DNA of 48,963 bases from an uncultured Alphaproteobacteria bacterium (GTDB taxonomy: Bacteria > Pseudomonadota > Alphaproteobacteria > Rs-D84): positions 1 to 48,963 of the forward strand of contig CAMZDE010000002.1 in the NCBI GenBank assembly GCA_947305255.1, given 5' to 3'. This document shows positions 5,622 to 15,012 of this stretch, piece by piece; position 1 is the first letter of the stretch; each line of letters starts with the position of its first letter. Both the position numbers and the translations under genes were made by a program. The notes below the pieces were generated by a model, which was not told the origin of the DNA, did no database searches, and was given only the letters and a program-made list of their open reading frames with translations.

Positions 5622-7604
5622 ATGGGAAAAACAGCGGACCTTTTTATTCGTGCAGAACACGCAGATTTGCTGAAAAAATTAAATGCGTGGGACATTGCGT
5701 ATCATCAAAATGACGCGCCGGTTGTTGATGATGCGACATACGATGATGCGAAAAAGCGTATTTTAGAAATCGAAAGCGAATATCCTGAATTGGCGCTTAC
5801 GGGGTTTTCGTCGCATGTGGGTGCGGCGGTATCAGCAAAATTCAAATCGTATCCGCATGTTATTCCGATGCTGTCTATTTCCGATGTGTTTAATGAAAAT
5901 GAAGTTGCCGATTGGTTTGATAAATTGGCTGACCACGATTTGTTTGTGGAATTAAAGGTTGACGGGCTATCGTTTTCCGCGCGTTATGAAAACGGTGTTT
6001 TTGTGCGTGGCCTGACACGGGGCAGTGGCACCATGGGCGAAGATATTACCGCGAATTTGCGCACTATACCCGATATTCCACAAAAACTTTCTGGGGATTT
6101 TCCAGATGTTATAGAGGTTCGGGGCGAAGTGTACATGGCGCGCGCTGATTTTATCGCGCTGAATGAAAATTCGACTAAAAAATTTGCGAATCCGCGTAAT
6201 GCGGCGGCGGGTTCGTTGCGCCAGTTGAATCCGGCGATTACGGCGTCACGCCGGCTTAGTGCGTTTGGTTACACATACGGTGAAATTTCGGCGCGGACGT
6301 GGAATACGCAATCTGAATTTTTTGAAAAATTAGAATCATGGGGATTCAAAACAACACGCCACTGGGCGCGGCGCGTGGATTCTGTGGCGGCAGTCCAAGA
6401 TTTTTATAATGAAATCATGCTGACGCGCGATGAAATTCCGTTCGATATTGACGGTTTAGTTATCAAAGTAAATTCGGTCGCAGTCCAAGAAAAAATGGGC
6501 GCGCGCGCAAACAGTCCGCGCTGGGAAATCGCTTATAAATTTCCGGCGGCGCGCGGTATAACTAAATTAAACGACATCACGATTCAGGTTGGACGAACTG
6601 GGGTTTTGACGCCGGTCGCTGAATTAGAACCTATTAATATTGGTGGCGTTTTGGTGTCGCGGGCGACGTTGCATAATGCCGACGAAATCGCGCGGTTAAA
6701 TGTGCGTGTTGGTGACAAAGTTATTGTCCAACGCGCCGGCGACGTTATTCCGCAAATTGTGGGCGTTGCTGAAAAAGGGGAAAATACGGTACCTTTTGTG
6801 TTCCCAGATGTTTGTCCGGTTTGTGGCGGCGCCGTCATCCAAGAAATGGGCGCGGTCGCGCGGCGATGTGTAAATTCGCTGTCGTGTCCGGCGCAAATCC
6901 GCGGCGAATTAGAACATTTTGTATCGCGTCACGCATTTGATATCGAAGGTTTCGGTCAAAAACAGATTGAATTATTCACGTCGTTGGGTTGGATATCTCA
7001 GGCCGCAGACATATTTACACTGATTCAAAATTATGGTGATGAAATTCGCCGTATGGACGGGTTCGGTGATAAATCTGTGGCGAATTTGAATACGTCTATT
7101 GAAAAGGCGAAAAATGTAGATTTACACCGCGTGATTTATGCAATTGGGATTCCAGATGTGGGTGAAGTCACGGCAAAAATATTAGCGCGCGAATTCAAAT
7201 CTATGGACGCATTGCGCGGCGCATCGGCGGAACGTTTGATTGAAATTGACGGTATTGGTGACGTTATGGCAAATGAAATAGTTTCTTTCTTTGCGGATTC
7301 GCACGCGATGTCTGCATTGGATAATTTGTTGAAATATATCAATATTAAAAACCCAGAAATTGTGATTGTCGAAAATGAATTGTTGAATGGCAAACGCGTC
7401 GTGTTAACGGGGACGCTTGAAAAATATACACGTGACGCGGCCAAAGAAATTCTGGAACGCATGGGCGCAAAACCGCAATCGTCCGTGTCGCCCAAAACCG
7501 ATATAGTTATCGCCGGTGCAAATGCAGGTTCTAAATTGGCGGACGCGCAAAAATATGGTGTGACAATTTGGTATGAATCTGATTTTGAAAACGCAATTAA
7601 ATAG
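5622..7604 (+). CDS. ligA: NAD-dependent DNA ligase
   Basis: LigA seals nicks in replication and repair using NAD+. The 660-residue product carries the N-terminal NAD-binding segment (NAWDIAYHQNDAPVVDDATYDD), the adenylation motif LKVDG with active Lys112, and the nucleotidyltransferase motifs IEVRGEVYMARADF and DGLVIKVN. An OB fold with VGRTG follows, then a four-Cys zinc finger at about residues 398-421, HhH repeats (FGDKS, IGIPDVGEVTA, IDGIGDVMA), and a C-terminal BRCT domain. Length is normal. It has no Shine-Dalgarno sequence and the promoter implies a leaderless transcript. PBP1A follows after 13 nt and probably shares the transcript. Confidence 0.97.
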   Translation: MGKTADLFIRAEHADLLKKLNAWDIAYHQNDAPVVDDATYDDAKKRILEIESEYPELALTGFSSHVGAAVSAKFKSYPHVIPMLSISDVFNENEVADWFDKLADHDLFVELKVDGLSFSARYENGVFVRGLTRGSGTMGEDITANLRTIPDIPQKLSGDFPDVIEVRGEVYMARADFIALNENSTKKFANPRNAAAGSLRQLNPAITASRRLSAFGYTYGEISARTWNTQSEFFEKLESWGFKTTRHWARRVDSVAAVQDFYNEIMLTRDEIPFDIDGLVIKVNSVAVQEKMGARANSPRWEIAYKFPAARGITKLNDITIQVGRTGVLTPVAELEPINIGGVLVSRATLHNADEIARLNVRVGDKVIVQRAGDVIPQIVGVAEKGENTVPFVFPDVCPVCGGAVIQEMGAVARRCVNSLSCPAQIRGELEHFVSRHAFDIEGFGQKQIELFTSLGWISQAADIFTLIQNYGDEIRRMDGFGDKSVANLNTSIEKAKNVDLHRVIYAIGIPDVGEVTAKILAREFKSMDALRGASAERLIEIDGIGDVMANEIVSFFADSHAMSALDNLLKYINIKNPEIVIVENELLNGKRVVLTGTLEKYTRDAAKEILERMGAKPQSSVSPKTDIVIAGANAGSKLADAQKYGVTIWYESDFENAIK

Positions 7605-7617
7605 GGGGAACATATAA

Positions 7618-9381
7618 ATGGGGCAGGGAAAAGATAATCGTTCAATAAATGATAAACCGCGGTCTATGAAATCGCGTCTGATTGCGTTCGTAATAAATGT
7701 TGTGTTGGTCGCTGTGGCGTGTGTTGCACTATATATTTTATATGTGTTTTTACAGATGCCGTCATTGGATTCTATGTTGCACGAAACACGAAAACCGGCA
7801 ATTACTTTTTTAGATAAAAATGGTGACGAAATTCGCTCTATGGGGCGGATTATGGGCGATCCAGTGTCGGTTGAAACTTTGCCGCCGCATGTATGGCAGG
7901 CGATAATCGCAATCGAAGATAAAAATTTCTATAAACACGGTGCAGTGTCTGTGCGTGGAATTTTCCGTGCGATGGTGACGAATTTGTTTAATAAACGTTT
8001 TGCTGCCGGTGGATCAACTATAACGCAACAGACCGCGAAAAACATATTCTTGTCGCGCGATAAAAAAATGTCCCGCAAAATCCAAGAATTAATATTGTCA
8101 CAATGGTTGGAAAACCGATTCAGCAAAAACCAAATTCTGGATTTATATATGAATCGAATTTCGCTGGTCGGGGGGTTGCGTGGAATTGACGCGGCGGCGG
8201 TTTCTTTGTTTGAACACGGGGCCGACGAATTAACAGTGGCAGAGGCGGCACAAATTGCGGCTATGTTAAAGGCGCCAACGTTATATAGTCCGTTGAAAAA
8301 TCCAGACCGTAATATTAAGCGTGCGCGTGTTGTGTTGACTGAAATGGTGAAACAGGGTTATATTTCTGAAAACGTGGCCAGAACGGCGGCGCAACAATTA
8401 AAGCCAGCGACGACAAAGCAGGATAAAAATATATATCGTTATTGGACTGATTTTGTAATGGACGAAGTTGAATCGCGAATTGGCGAAATAGCAAGTGATT
8501 TGTATGTGTATACCACCATAGATACCAAATTACAGGCGCAGGTTGCCGCAACTTTATCTGCGAATATTGATGAATATCAGGGTGCAATTGTTGCAATTGC
8601 ACGTGATGGTGCGATTCAATCTATGGTTGGTGGCGACGATTACAGGGTCAGTCAATTTAATCGTGTTCTGGCACCGCGCCAACCCGGGTCTGCATTCAAA
8701 CCGGTGGTATATTTGGTTGCATTGGAAAACGGTATGACACCAACATCATACGTAAATGATTCGCCGTTTTCAATCGGTGATTATAATCCAAAAAATTACG
8801 ATGAACGCTATTATGGTGGGATAGATTTGGCGACCGCTTTTGCAAAAAGTGTTAATTCTGTGCCGTTAAAATTAACCCAAGAATACGGCATAGATACCGT
8901 ATTAAATATGGCAGCGCGTCTTGGGGTTGGGGGTAAATTGCGCCGTGAATATTCAACTGTGTTGGGCGCATCAGAAATGAGCCTGTTGGATTTAACCACG
9001 ATTTATTCGGTTATCTGGAATGACGGTAAATCGGTTCATCCGTATTCTATATATAAAATCAAGGACGCAAACGGCAATATAATTTATGAACGTAACCCGT
9101 CGGACGAAATGACTATATTACAGCCACAAACCGTTGAATACATGAAACAATTATTATACGAAGTTGTGACCAAAGGAACCGGTAAACGTGCATATACTCC
9201 ACGGGTTTTTGGGGGCAAAACCGGCACCAGTAACGATAATCGTGACGCGTGGTTTATCGGGGCAACGGCGGATTATGTGATGGGTGTATGGATTGGTCGT
9301 GATGATAATAGCCCAATGTCGAACAAAATAGTTGGCGGAACGCTGCCGGCTTCGATTTTCCACGATATTGTCGCAAAATAA
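7618..9381 (+). CDS. Bifunctional penicillin-binding protein (class A, PBP1A-type)
   Basis: It polymerises and cross-links peptidoglycan at the outer face of the inner membrane. The 587-residue protein has a basic cytoplasmic tail and one membrane helix (about residues 20-45). The glycosyltransferase domain includes catalytic Glu100 in EDKNFYKHG and the GGSTITQQTAKN motif. The transpeptidase domain has all three penicillin-binding motifs: SAFK (Ser358), SVN (Ser411) and KTG (Lys534). At under 600 residues it is compact and lacks the large insert of enterobacterial PBP1A. AGGGGG precedes the ATG. It is 13 nt downstream of ligA and followed closely by a GNAT gene, suggesting one operon. Confidence 0.93.
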   Translation: MGQGKDNRSINDKPRSMKSRLIAFVINVVLVAVACVALYILYVFLQMPSLDSMLHETRKPAITFLDKNGDEIRSMGRIMGDPVSVETLPPHVWQAIIAIEDKNFYKHGAVSVRGIFRAMVTNLFNKRFAAGGSTITQQTAKNIFLSRDKKMSRKIQELILSQWLENRFSKNQILDLYMNRISLVGGLRGIDAAAVSLFEHGADELTVAEAAQIAAMLKAPTLYSPLKNPDRNIKRARVVLTEMVKQGYISENVARTAAQQLKPATTKQDKNIYRYWTDFVMDEVESRIGEIASDLYVYTTIDTKLQAQVAATLSANIDEYQGAIVAIARDGAIQSMVGGDDYRVSQFNRVLAPRQPGSAFKPVVYLVALENGMTPTSYVNDSPFSIGDYNPKNYDERYYGGIDLATAFAKSVNSVPLKLTQEYGIDTVLNMAARLGVGGKLRREYSTVLGASEMSLLDLTTIYSVIWNDGKSVHPYSIYKIKDANGNIIYERNPSDEMTILQPQTVEYMKQLLYEVVTKGTGKRAYTPRVFGGKTGTSNDNRDAWFIGATADYVMGVWIGRDDNSPMSNKIVGGTLPASIFHDIVAK

Positions 9382-9395
9382 AACGGAAAGCAAAA

Positions 9396-9974
9396 ATGAA
9401 TACCAATGTTCAAAGACCAAAAGAAATCAAGGTTCGGAAATTTGTTTTGAAACCGATACCTGCAACCAAACATTATGCAAAACAGATTTTCGATATTTTT
9501 CACGAAGATGCTGACGCTTTCAATTTTTGGATGGAATACGGCCTCTATAAAAACATAGATGAAGTTTTAACCGAATACAAAAATAAAAACAAAGATCGCG
9601 GCTTTTGCAAATATGCGATGTATGGGATTTTTTACGGTGATGAATTATTGGGCGAAATAGGTTTGGGGTGTATTTATGTCCGTCGTCAAACTGCTGAAGT
9701 TGGATATTGGCTGAAAAAATCTGCACGTCATCGTGGAATTATTGATTTGTTGTTGCCAAAGATAGAAAAGTTAGGCTTTGAAACGTATGGGTTGCATAAA
9801 TTGACAATTTGGTGTGATAACGAAAATATTGCCGTGAAAAAGCAGGCTAAGAAACATGGATATACCCGCGAAGGCCTTTTGCGCGAAGAAAAAATATGGC
9901 CGGACGGTTCGCCGCATAGCACTGTTTTATTCGGAAAATTAAAATCAGAATGGGTTGCCCAAAACAAAAAGTGA
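9396..9974 (+). CDS. GNAT-family N-acetyltransferase (RimJ/RimL-like)
   Basis: This 192-residue protein has the GNAT fold pattern of RimJ/RimL-type enzymes: an N-terminal LKPIPATKHYAKQIFDIFHED segment, the central strand YGDELLGEIGLGCI, the acetyl-CoA-binding region EVGYWLKKSARHRGIIDLLLPKI, and the late IWCDNENIAVKKQAKKHGYTREGLLREE block. The pyrophosphate-binding loop (RHRGI) is looser than the classical Q/RxxGxG/A. It lies 14 nt after the PBP gene behind GGAAAG, so it is probably co-transcribed. The substrate (protein N-terminus, small amine or cell-wall sugar) cannot be told. Confidence 0.85.
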   Translation: MNTNVQRPKEIKVRKFVLKPIPATKHYAKQIFDIFHEDADAFNFWMEYGLYKNIDEVLTEYKNKNKDRGFCKYAMYGIFYGDELLGEIGLGCIYVRRQTAEVGYWLKKSARHRGIIDLLLPKIEKLGFETYGLHKLTIWCDNENIAVKKQAKKHGYTREGLLREEKIWPDGSPHSTVLFGKLKSEWVAQNKK

Positions 9975-9984
9975 TTTATTTAAT

Positions 9985-10013
9985 TTGATTTTTGTGTTGT
10001 ATGTTGCTATGCT
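9985..10013 (+). promoter_or_regulatory. Promoter for 10037 gene
   Basis: TTGATT (9985-9990), a 17-nt spacer and TATGCT (10008-10013), about 24 nt before the chosen ATG. Confidence 0.55.
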
Positions 10014-10036
10014 ATCATTCACACACGAGAACACAG

Positions 10037-11074
10037 ATGTCTATTAAAACGAAACGTTTTTTCAGAAAACTTATAAATTATGCCGGAATTTTCTTTTTTA
10101 TTCTGGCCGCAGGAATGCTTTATTGGCAATTGCGTAATTATTCATTATCACAAATTGCGCATGCGCTTTGGAATATTCCTTTTGTAAATCTGGTTTTGGC
10201 ATCTGTTGCGTGTTTATGTGGATATGTTGTGTTGTCACTGTACGATTATTTGGCGTTACAATACACATGTCACAAAATCAGTTGGTGGAAATGGATGTTG
10301 GCGGGAATGTTTGGTTTCGCAATCAGCAACAACGCCGGCAACGCAATGGTCAGCGGTGGTGCAATCCGCTATCGTTTATATACGCGTTGGCGAATCCCTG
10401 CGGGCGACATTTTGAAAATGTTGACTTTTTCTGGTTTTACGTATTTTCTGGGGTTTGCAGCGGTCGAAATCATCGGATATTTTCTGGTATCGCCTGATTT
10501 CTTAGAACAATCATCAGAGGGGGTTTCTGTTGGGATTAACGGTTTGTTTATTGCGTGTTTGTCACTGATATTGGCATATTACGCGGTAACGATTGCTTTC
10601 TGCGATAAAAATATTCGTGTTGGTCAAATAAAATTCAAAATCCCATCAATCGGAACTGCGCTGATTCAAACAGTATTGGGAATGATGGACGCGCTATGCG
10701 CAGGAATGGTTTTGTATTTTTGTATTCGACCATATGTTTCTGCGGAAATCATGCCGTTCGGAATGTTCATAGGATTATTCGTCGTCGCAATGGTTGCCGG
10801 CGTATTCAGTCAGGTCCCCGGTGGTATCGGTGTTTTTGAATCTATATTCATCGCAGCATTGCCTGAATCCGTGGACAAGGCTAACATTTTTGGTGCGTTA
10901 TTGGCGTTTCGTATAATTTATTACGTGTTGCCATTAATGGGTGTTGGTGGATTATTTTTTGTATATGAACGATGGCTGCGCGCACGTATGCGTCGTTGGC
11001 TTGAAGAAGCGAAGCAAAAAATGCCAAAAATACCATTGCATATTGGTAAAAATGCCCGCGAATCCAGCAAATAA
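10037..11074 (+). CDS. UPF0104 / lysylphosphatidylglycerol synthase-type membrane protein
   Basis: This is a polytopic inner-membrane protein of 345 residues with about eight hydrophobic helices. It matches the integral-membrane part of the MprF/AglD family (UPF0104): FGFAISNNAGNAMVSGGAIRYRLYTR after the third helix and the characteristic QVPGGIGVFESIFIAALP motif near residue 260. It has no soluble lysyl-transferase domain, so it is probably a lipid flippase-like or lipid-modifying protein, not a complete MprF. The start at 10037 is chosen over an upstream TTG because the promoter ends at 10013. The Shine-Dalgarno sequence is weak (GAGAAC). Confidence 0.82.
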   Translation: MSIKTKRFFRKLINYAGIFFFILAAGMLYWQLRNYSLSQIAHALWNIPFVNLVLASVACLCGYVVLSLYDYLALQYTCHKISWWKWMLAGMFGFAISNNAGNAMVSGGAIRYRLYTRWRIPAGDILKMLTFSGFTYFLGFAAVEIIGYFLVSPDFLEQSSEGVSVGINGLFIACLSLILAYYAVTIAFCDKNIRVGQIKFKIPSIGTALIQTVLGMMDALCAGMVLYFCIRPYVSAEIMPFGMFIGLFVVAMVAGVFSQVPGGIGVFESIFIAALPESVDKANIFGALLAFRIIYYVLPLMGVGGLFFVYERWLRARMRRWLEEAKQKMPKIPLHIGKNARESSK

Positions 11075-11079
11075 AACGC

Positions 11080-11108
11080 TTGCCAATTCCATTCCCATCT
11101 GGTATCTT
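11080..11108 (+). promoter_or_regulatory. Promoter for rne
   Basis: TTGCCA (11080-11085), a 17-nt spacer and TATCTT (11103-11108). It predicts a 5' untranslated region of about 160 nt before rne. Long rne leaders are used for autoregulation in other bacteria, but the sequence here does not prove that. Confidence 0.5.
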
Positions 11109-11277
11109 ATGTCCTGTTGTATAAAATGAGGTAAAATAGTGTTTGTGTTATCACTTTTTACAATAATGCGAGTCGCGCTGTGTGTTATCGTTGCGTGCAT
11201 CCTTGGCATGGGCGTAGATGCCCCATGGGAACGTGTTATGTTCATTTCGTACACCAAAAACACAAAAGGATTATTAA

Positions 11278-13077
11278 ATGTCAAAAAGAATTTATGTGGA
11301 CGGGGTTCACCCCGAAGAGACCCGGGTGGTGGTGGTGGATGCCGCCACAAGTCGTGTGGTTGATTTTGACGTTGAAACAACAACAAAACCTCAGATAAAG
11401 GGCAATATTTATCTGGCCAAGGTTATACGTGTTGAACCGTCACTTCAGGCTGCATTTATTGATTACGGAACGGGTAAAAACGGTTTTTTACCATTTTCTG
11501 AAATTCATCCGGATTATTATCAGGTATCGCCTGAACAAAAGAAAAAATTAATGGAATTGGCGCATGCCAACATCGTTGATGACGATGACGATCCGAATGA
11601 CGAAGAAGACGAAATCGCGGAATATGATGACCATAGCGCGGGCGAAGATAACAAAGAATTTTTGAAACGCGCTCATGAATTCAAAATCCAAGACGTCATT
11701 ACACCAAAACAGATTTTGTTAGTCCAAGGTGTCAAAGAAGAACGTGGCCAGAAAGGCGCGTCCATGACGACTTATTTGTCATTGGCGGGACGTTTCGCGG
11801 TTTTGATGCCTAATTCCAGAAAACGTAATAGTTATGGTGTATCAAAGAAAATTTCAGATCGTGCCGAACGTGCGCGTTTGCGTGATATTTTGCACACACT
11901 GAAAATTCCAAAGGGTATGACCGTTGTGTTGCGTACTGCCGCAATGGGTGCCAAAGCGGAAGATATTGCCAAAGATTACGAATATCTGACAGAACTTTGG
12001 AATGACATTCGTAAAACGACTTTGGAATCTGTCGCTCCGGTGACCATCCATACCGAAGATTCTTTGTTGCGTCGCGTTGTTCGTGATTTTATCAGCGAAA
12101 AGAACGACGTAATGTTTGTTCAAGGTGACGAAGTCTTTGAAGAAGCAAAAACATATTATCAACAATTGTACGGTCGCGCACCACGGAAACAGTTGGTTCA
12201 ATACAAAGATCCGGCGGTTCCGTTAATGACCAAGGCTGGTGTTGAAAAACAATTAGAAGGTCTGCATGGCCCATACGTTGGTTTGCCGTCTGGCGGTTCT
12301 ATTGTAATCAATCAAACCGAAGCGATGGTGACAATTGACGTTAATTCGTCGCGCGCAATCAAAGAGAAAGATATCGAACAAACCGCATTGAATACTAATT
12401 TAGAAGCGGCCGAAGAAATCGCACTGCAATTACGTTTGCGTGATTTGGCGGGTATTGTCGCGATTGATTTTATCGATATGGAAGATGAAAAGAATAACCG
12501 CAAATTGGAACAAAAAATGCGCGAAGTCATGAAACATGACCGTGCCAGAACTCAGGTTGCAAAAATAAATGCGTTCGGGGTTTTGATGTTGTCGCGTCAA
12601 AGATTGCGGTCTTCGTTCATTGAATCTTCGTATGTCGTGTGTCCGCACTGTATGGGGGCGGGCGTCGTGCCGAGTATTCAAACGGCGTCGATAATATTGT
12701 TCCGTCATCTTCAAGAAAAATTGTTGGCGAAACCGGCACAAAAAATCATTATGACGGTCCCAAGCGATGTTGCGATTTATTTGCTGAACCAAAAACGCGC
12801 TGAATTGGCAGATATGGAAAAAGAATTTGGCACAGAAATTGTGATAGTCGGCGACGATAGTTTGATGAATATTGATCAATATTCGATTCAACGCGTTGCG
12901 GCTGATAATGTCAAAACAGACGATGTGTTGTCTGCGCATGAACCGTCCAGTGACGTTAAAAAGAAAAATGCCCAACACAGCGAGGCAAAACGTATCACGT
13001 CAACTGCGCCACGTCATCGTGGTCGTGTTAAGAAAAAACAAGCCAAAAAATCATTGTGGAAAAAATTGGTTGGTTAA
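11278..13077 (+). CDS. rne: Ribonuclease E/G family endoribonuclease
   Basis: This is the main RNA-processing and decay endonuclease. The 599-residue protein starts with the RNase H-like/S1 region (GNIYLAKVIRVEPSLQAAFIDYGTGKNGFLPF). A very acidic insert sits in S1 at about residues 100-130 (DDDDDPNDEEDEIAEYDD), a feature of alphaproteobacterial RNase E. The sensor pocket and catalytic Asp residues lie in MVTIDVNSS and GIVAIDFIDME, and the Zn-link CPHC at about residue 459 supports tetramerisation. The C-terminal scaffold is short and basic (RHRGRVKKKQAKKS), so a large degradosome platform is absent. AAAGGA precedes the ATG. Confidence 0.95.
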   Translation: MSKRIYVDGVHPEETRVVVVDAATSRVVDFDVETTTKPQIKGNIYLAKVIRVEPSLQAAFIDYGTGKNGFLPFSEIHPDYYQVSPEQKKKLMELAHANIVDDDDDPNDEEDEIAEYDDHSAGEDNKEFLKRAHEFKIQDVITPKQILLVQGVKEERGQKGASMTTYLSLAGRFAVLMPNSRKRNSYGVSKKISDRAERARLRDILHTLKIPKGMTVVLRTAAMGAKAEDIAKDYEYLTELWNDIRKTTLESVAPVTIHTEDSLLRRVVRDFISEKNDVMFVQGDEVFEEAKTYYQQLYGRAPRKQLVQYKDPAVPLMTKAGVEKQLEGLHGPYVGLPSGGSIVINQTEAMVTIDVNSSRAIKEKDIEQTALNTNLEAAEEIALQLRLRDLAGIVAIDFIDMEDEKNNRKLEQKMREVMKHDRARTQVAKINAFGVLMLSRQRLRSSFIESSYVVCPHCMGAGVVPSIQTASIILFRHLQEKLLAKPAQKIIMTVPSDVAIYLLNQKRAELADMEKEFGTEIVIVGDDSLMNIDQYSIQRVAADNVKTDDVLSAHEPSSDVKKKNAQHSEAKRITSTAPRHRGRVKKKQAKKSLWKKLVG

Positions 13078-13096
13078 TTTCTAATATGTGTATAAA

Positions 13097-13123
13097 ACAC
13101 CGCCGTTTGGCGGTGTTTTTTTT
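13097..13123 (+). terminator. Terminator of rne
   Basis: ACACCGCC/GGCGGTGT stem with a GTTT loop and eight T residues. Confidence 0.92.
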
Positions 13124-13150
13124 GACTTTTGCCGTTTTTATTGCTATACA
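13122..13150 (+). promoter_or_regulatory. Promoter for rfbB
   Basis: TTGACT (13122-13127), a 17-nt spacer and TATACA (13145-13150), beginning in the T-tract of the rne terminator. Confidence 0.7.
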
Positions 13151-13180
13151 TTCAAATGAAATAAACAAAAAAGGAAAAAA

Positions 13181-14209
13181 ATGTTTGATAAAACGATTAT
13201 AGTGACCGGTGGCGCAGGTTTCATAGGTTCTAACTTTGTGCCATATTTTTGCGCTAAATACCCGAAATATAAGGTTATAAACTTGGACAAATTGACGTAT
13301 GCTGGGGATTTGTCTAATTTGCAAGAATGTGAAAATATGCCTAATTATGCATTTATCCACGGCGATATTTGTGATCGTGGTTTAATCGAAGATTTGTTCA
13401 AAAAATATAATCCAAATGGCATAATTCATTTTGCAGCAGAAAGCCACGTTGATAATTCTATTAAAAACCCAGGGGCATTTATCAAAACGAACATAGACGG
13501 CACATTTACATTATTGGATTGTGCTTTCCGTCATTGGATGAATGGGCCGGGGGACGTGAAACCTGAACACGCATCCAGTCGTTTTCATCATATTTCCACA
13601 GACGAAGTCTATGGCGCGTTGGGTGAACAGGGATATTTTACAGAAAAAACACCTTACGCCCCGAACAGCCCATATTCGGCCAGCAAAGCCAGTTCTGATT
13701 TCTTGGTTCGGGCATATCATCACACGTTTGGTATGAACGTGACAACATCAAATTGTTCTAATAATTATGGTCCGAAACAGCATAATGAAAAATTGATACC
13801 GTTGATAATATCGCGCGCATTGGCGGAACAGCCATTACCGGTTTATGGTTCGGGTTCAAATGTTCGTGATTGGTTGTATGTGTTAGATCACTGCAAAGCC
13901 ATAGATTTGATTTTCCACAATGGTAAATCAGGCGAAACATATAATATCGGCGGTAATAACGAACGCAACAATATCACAATTGTTAAAAAGATTTGTGAAA
14001 TTTTAGACGAACGTCGCCCACGCAAAGACGGTAAAAAATATGCTGATTTAATTACTTTTGTTGCGGACAGGGCAGGTCACGATTTTCGTTATGCGATTGA
14101 CGCAACCAAACTTCAAACAGAATTGGGATGGCGCGCCAATGAAACATTTGATACCGGCATTGTTAAAACAGTCGATTGGTATCTGAAAAACCGGACAAAC
14201 GGCCGATAG
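13181..14209 (+). CDS. rfbB: dTDP-glucose 4,6-dehydratase
   Basis: This is a short-chain dehydrogenase-type enzyme converting dTDP-glucose to dTDP-4-keto-6-deoxyglucose for surface sugars. The 342-residue product has the NAD-binding GGAGFIGSNF (residues 8-17), the HFAAESHVDNSI motif, the catalytic HISTDEVYG, and YSASK with Tyr/Lys of the SDR active site. NCSNNYGPKQHNEKLIP and a sugar-binding VRDWLYVLDHC follow. It has its own promoter, AAAGGA Shine-Dalgarno and terminator; rfbA, rfbC and rfbD are not adjacent. Close relatives (UDP-glucuronate decarboxylase, GDP-mannose dehydratase) fit less well because TDEVYG is intact. Confidence 0.93.
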   Translation: MFDKTIIVTGGAGFIGSNFVPYFCAKYPKYKVINLDKLTYAGDLSNLQECENMPNYAFIHGDICDRGLIEDLFKKYNPNGIIHFAAESHVDNSIKNPGAFIKTNIDGTFTLLDCAFRHWMNGPGDVKPEHASSRFHHISTDEVYGALGEQGYFTEKTPYAPNSPYSASKASSDFLVRAYHHTFGMNVTTSNCSNNYGPKQHNEKLIPLIISRALAEQPLPVYGSGSNVRDWLYVLDHCKAIDLIFHNGKSGETYNIGGNNERNNITIVKKICEILDERRPRKDGKKYADLITFVADRAGHDFRYAIDATKLQTELGWRANETFDTGIVKTVDWYLKNRTNGR

Positions 14210-14214
14210 AAAAT

Positions 14215-14245
14215 CAAAAAAACCGCCCCATCGGGCGGTTTTTTG
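14215..14245 (+). terminator. Terminator between rfbB and the convergent gene
   Basis: AACCGCCC/GGGCGGTT stem with a CATC loop and a T6 tail. A-rich sequence on the left side may let it work for the minus-strand gene as well. Confidence 0.9.
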
Positions 14246-14267
14246 TTGGCTAACAATATAAATTAAT

Positions 14268-14792
14268 TTAATCCGCCGTGGACAATGTCACCTTGGTCGT
14301 CGCATTCGCGCTATCGTCATTCCACGTAGTGTAAATTGTGACGCGCTTAGAGTTCAAGTAGCCACCGAGCGAATCAAGACTATCGTATATAGATGTGGCG
14401 ATATTGTCAATTGCGCCACCAACATATTCCGCGTCCACTTTGTTTTCTTGAATGTTTTGTATATCACCTTGAATTAAGCCTATATGGTCGTCAAAGCCTT
14501 GCATTGTTGATTCAAAAGTATCAAATGATACTTTCTCGTTATTGACTTTATTCACCGCTGCAATCGCACTGTTATAGGCGCCCTTGACATATGCGGTTGT
14601 TGCGATATGTTCTTGGTCGGTGGTATCTATGTTTGCGCGACCATATGGTGCGGGCACATTTGTTGTTGGGGCTGGGTGATTTGTATCTGCCGCGGCGGGC
14701 GCGGTGTACATGTCACCCGATATATTCGCAGCGTTCGCCATTAACGGCAACGAAAGCATTATTGCGATTGGTAGTATTGTTTTTGTGTTCAT
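14268..14792 (-). CDS. Exported protein of a three-copy paralogous family (copy 2)
   Basis: This 174-residue protein has a signal peptide ending PLMANA and a mature start ANISGDMYTAP. The N-terminal module (NHPAPTT, YGRANID, EHIATTAYVKGAYNSAIAAV) and the C-terminal RVTIYTTWNDDSANATTKV are shared with the copies at 4048 and 25528. The middle (about residues 78-150) is unique, with helical KVSFDTFESTMQGFDDHI. The start at 14792 is set by AAAGGAGAGGACGA; an upstream in-frame extension is unlikely because it lies in the leader. Function unknown; surface exposure is a guess from the export signal and the variable centre. Confidence 0.85.
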   Translation of the reverse strand: MNTKTILPIAIMLSLPLMANAANISGDMYTAPAAADTNHPAPTTNVPAPYGRANIDTTDQEHIATTAYVKGAYNSAIAAVNKVNNEKVSFDTFESTMQGFDDHIGLIQGDIQNIQENKVDAEYVGGAIDNIATSIYDSLDSLGGYLNSKRVTIYTTWNDDSANATTKVTLSTAD

Positions 14793-14830
14793 TTCGTCCT
14801 CTCCTTTGCTTTGGTTATCACAACACAAAA

Positions 14831-15004
14831 CAACCACCCTTAAAATAAAGGCGGTTGGAGGTTAAGAACAATTTAATCCGAAATTGCGCCGTTTATTCTT
14901 TATATTCACAGCCCTCCAACCATTTACTGTTGGAGATGTTTTACGTCACATCCCTGACGCGGATTAACAGAGGTTCTTAAGCCTCATCAGAAAAACTCTT
15001 TCTG
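14831..15004 (-). ncRNA. Structured leader RNA, copy 2
   Basis: It has the same helix order as copy 1: CAGAAA/TTTCTG at the 5' end (up to 15004); a GAGG/CCTC hairpin; a GCGTCA/TGACGT hairpin; CTCCAAC..GGTTGGAG; GCTGT/ACGGC closing the GAATATA loop; CAATTT/AAATTG; and AACCGCC/GGGTGGTT. The 9-nt CCTCCAACC and GGTTGGAGG segments (plus-strand positions 14853-14861 and 14913-14921) can pair with each other instead of locally. It precedes the family gene by 38 nt. Confidence 0.8.
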
Positions 15005-15012
15005 ACACACCC

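Noticed and set aside
11139..11363. Small gene upstream of rne
   Set aside because: The frame runs out of phase into the rne coding region and has no ribosome-binding site of its own; it more likely lies in the rne leader.
13028..13360. Minus-strand frame between rne and rfbB
   Set aside because: It spans the rne terminator and rfbB promoter and lies antisense to both genes.
14940..15004. Hammerhead-ribozyme-like CTGATGAG in leader copy 2
   Set aside because: Only this copy has CTGATGA; the others have CTGATGG, and the required GAAA after stem II is missing. The segment is explained as the end of the first hairpin plus a GGG/CCC hairpin.
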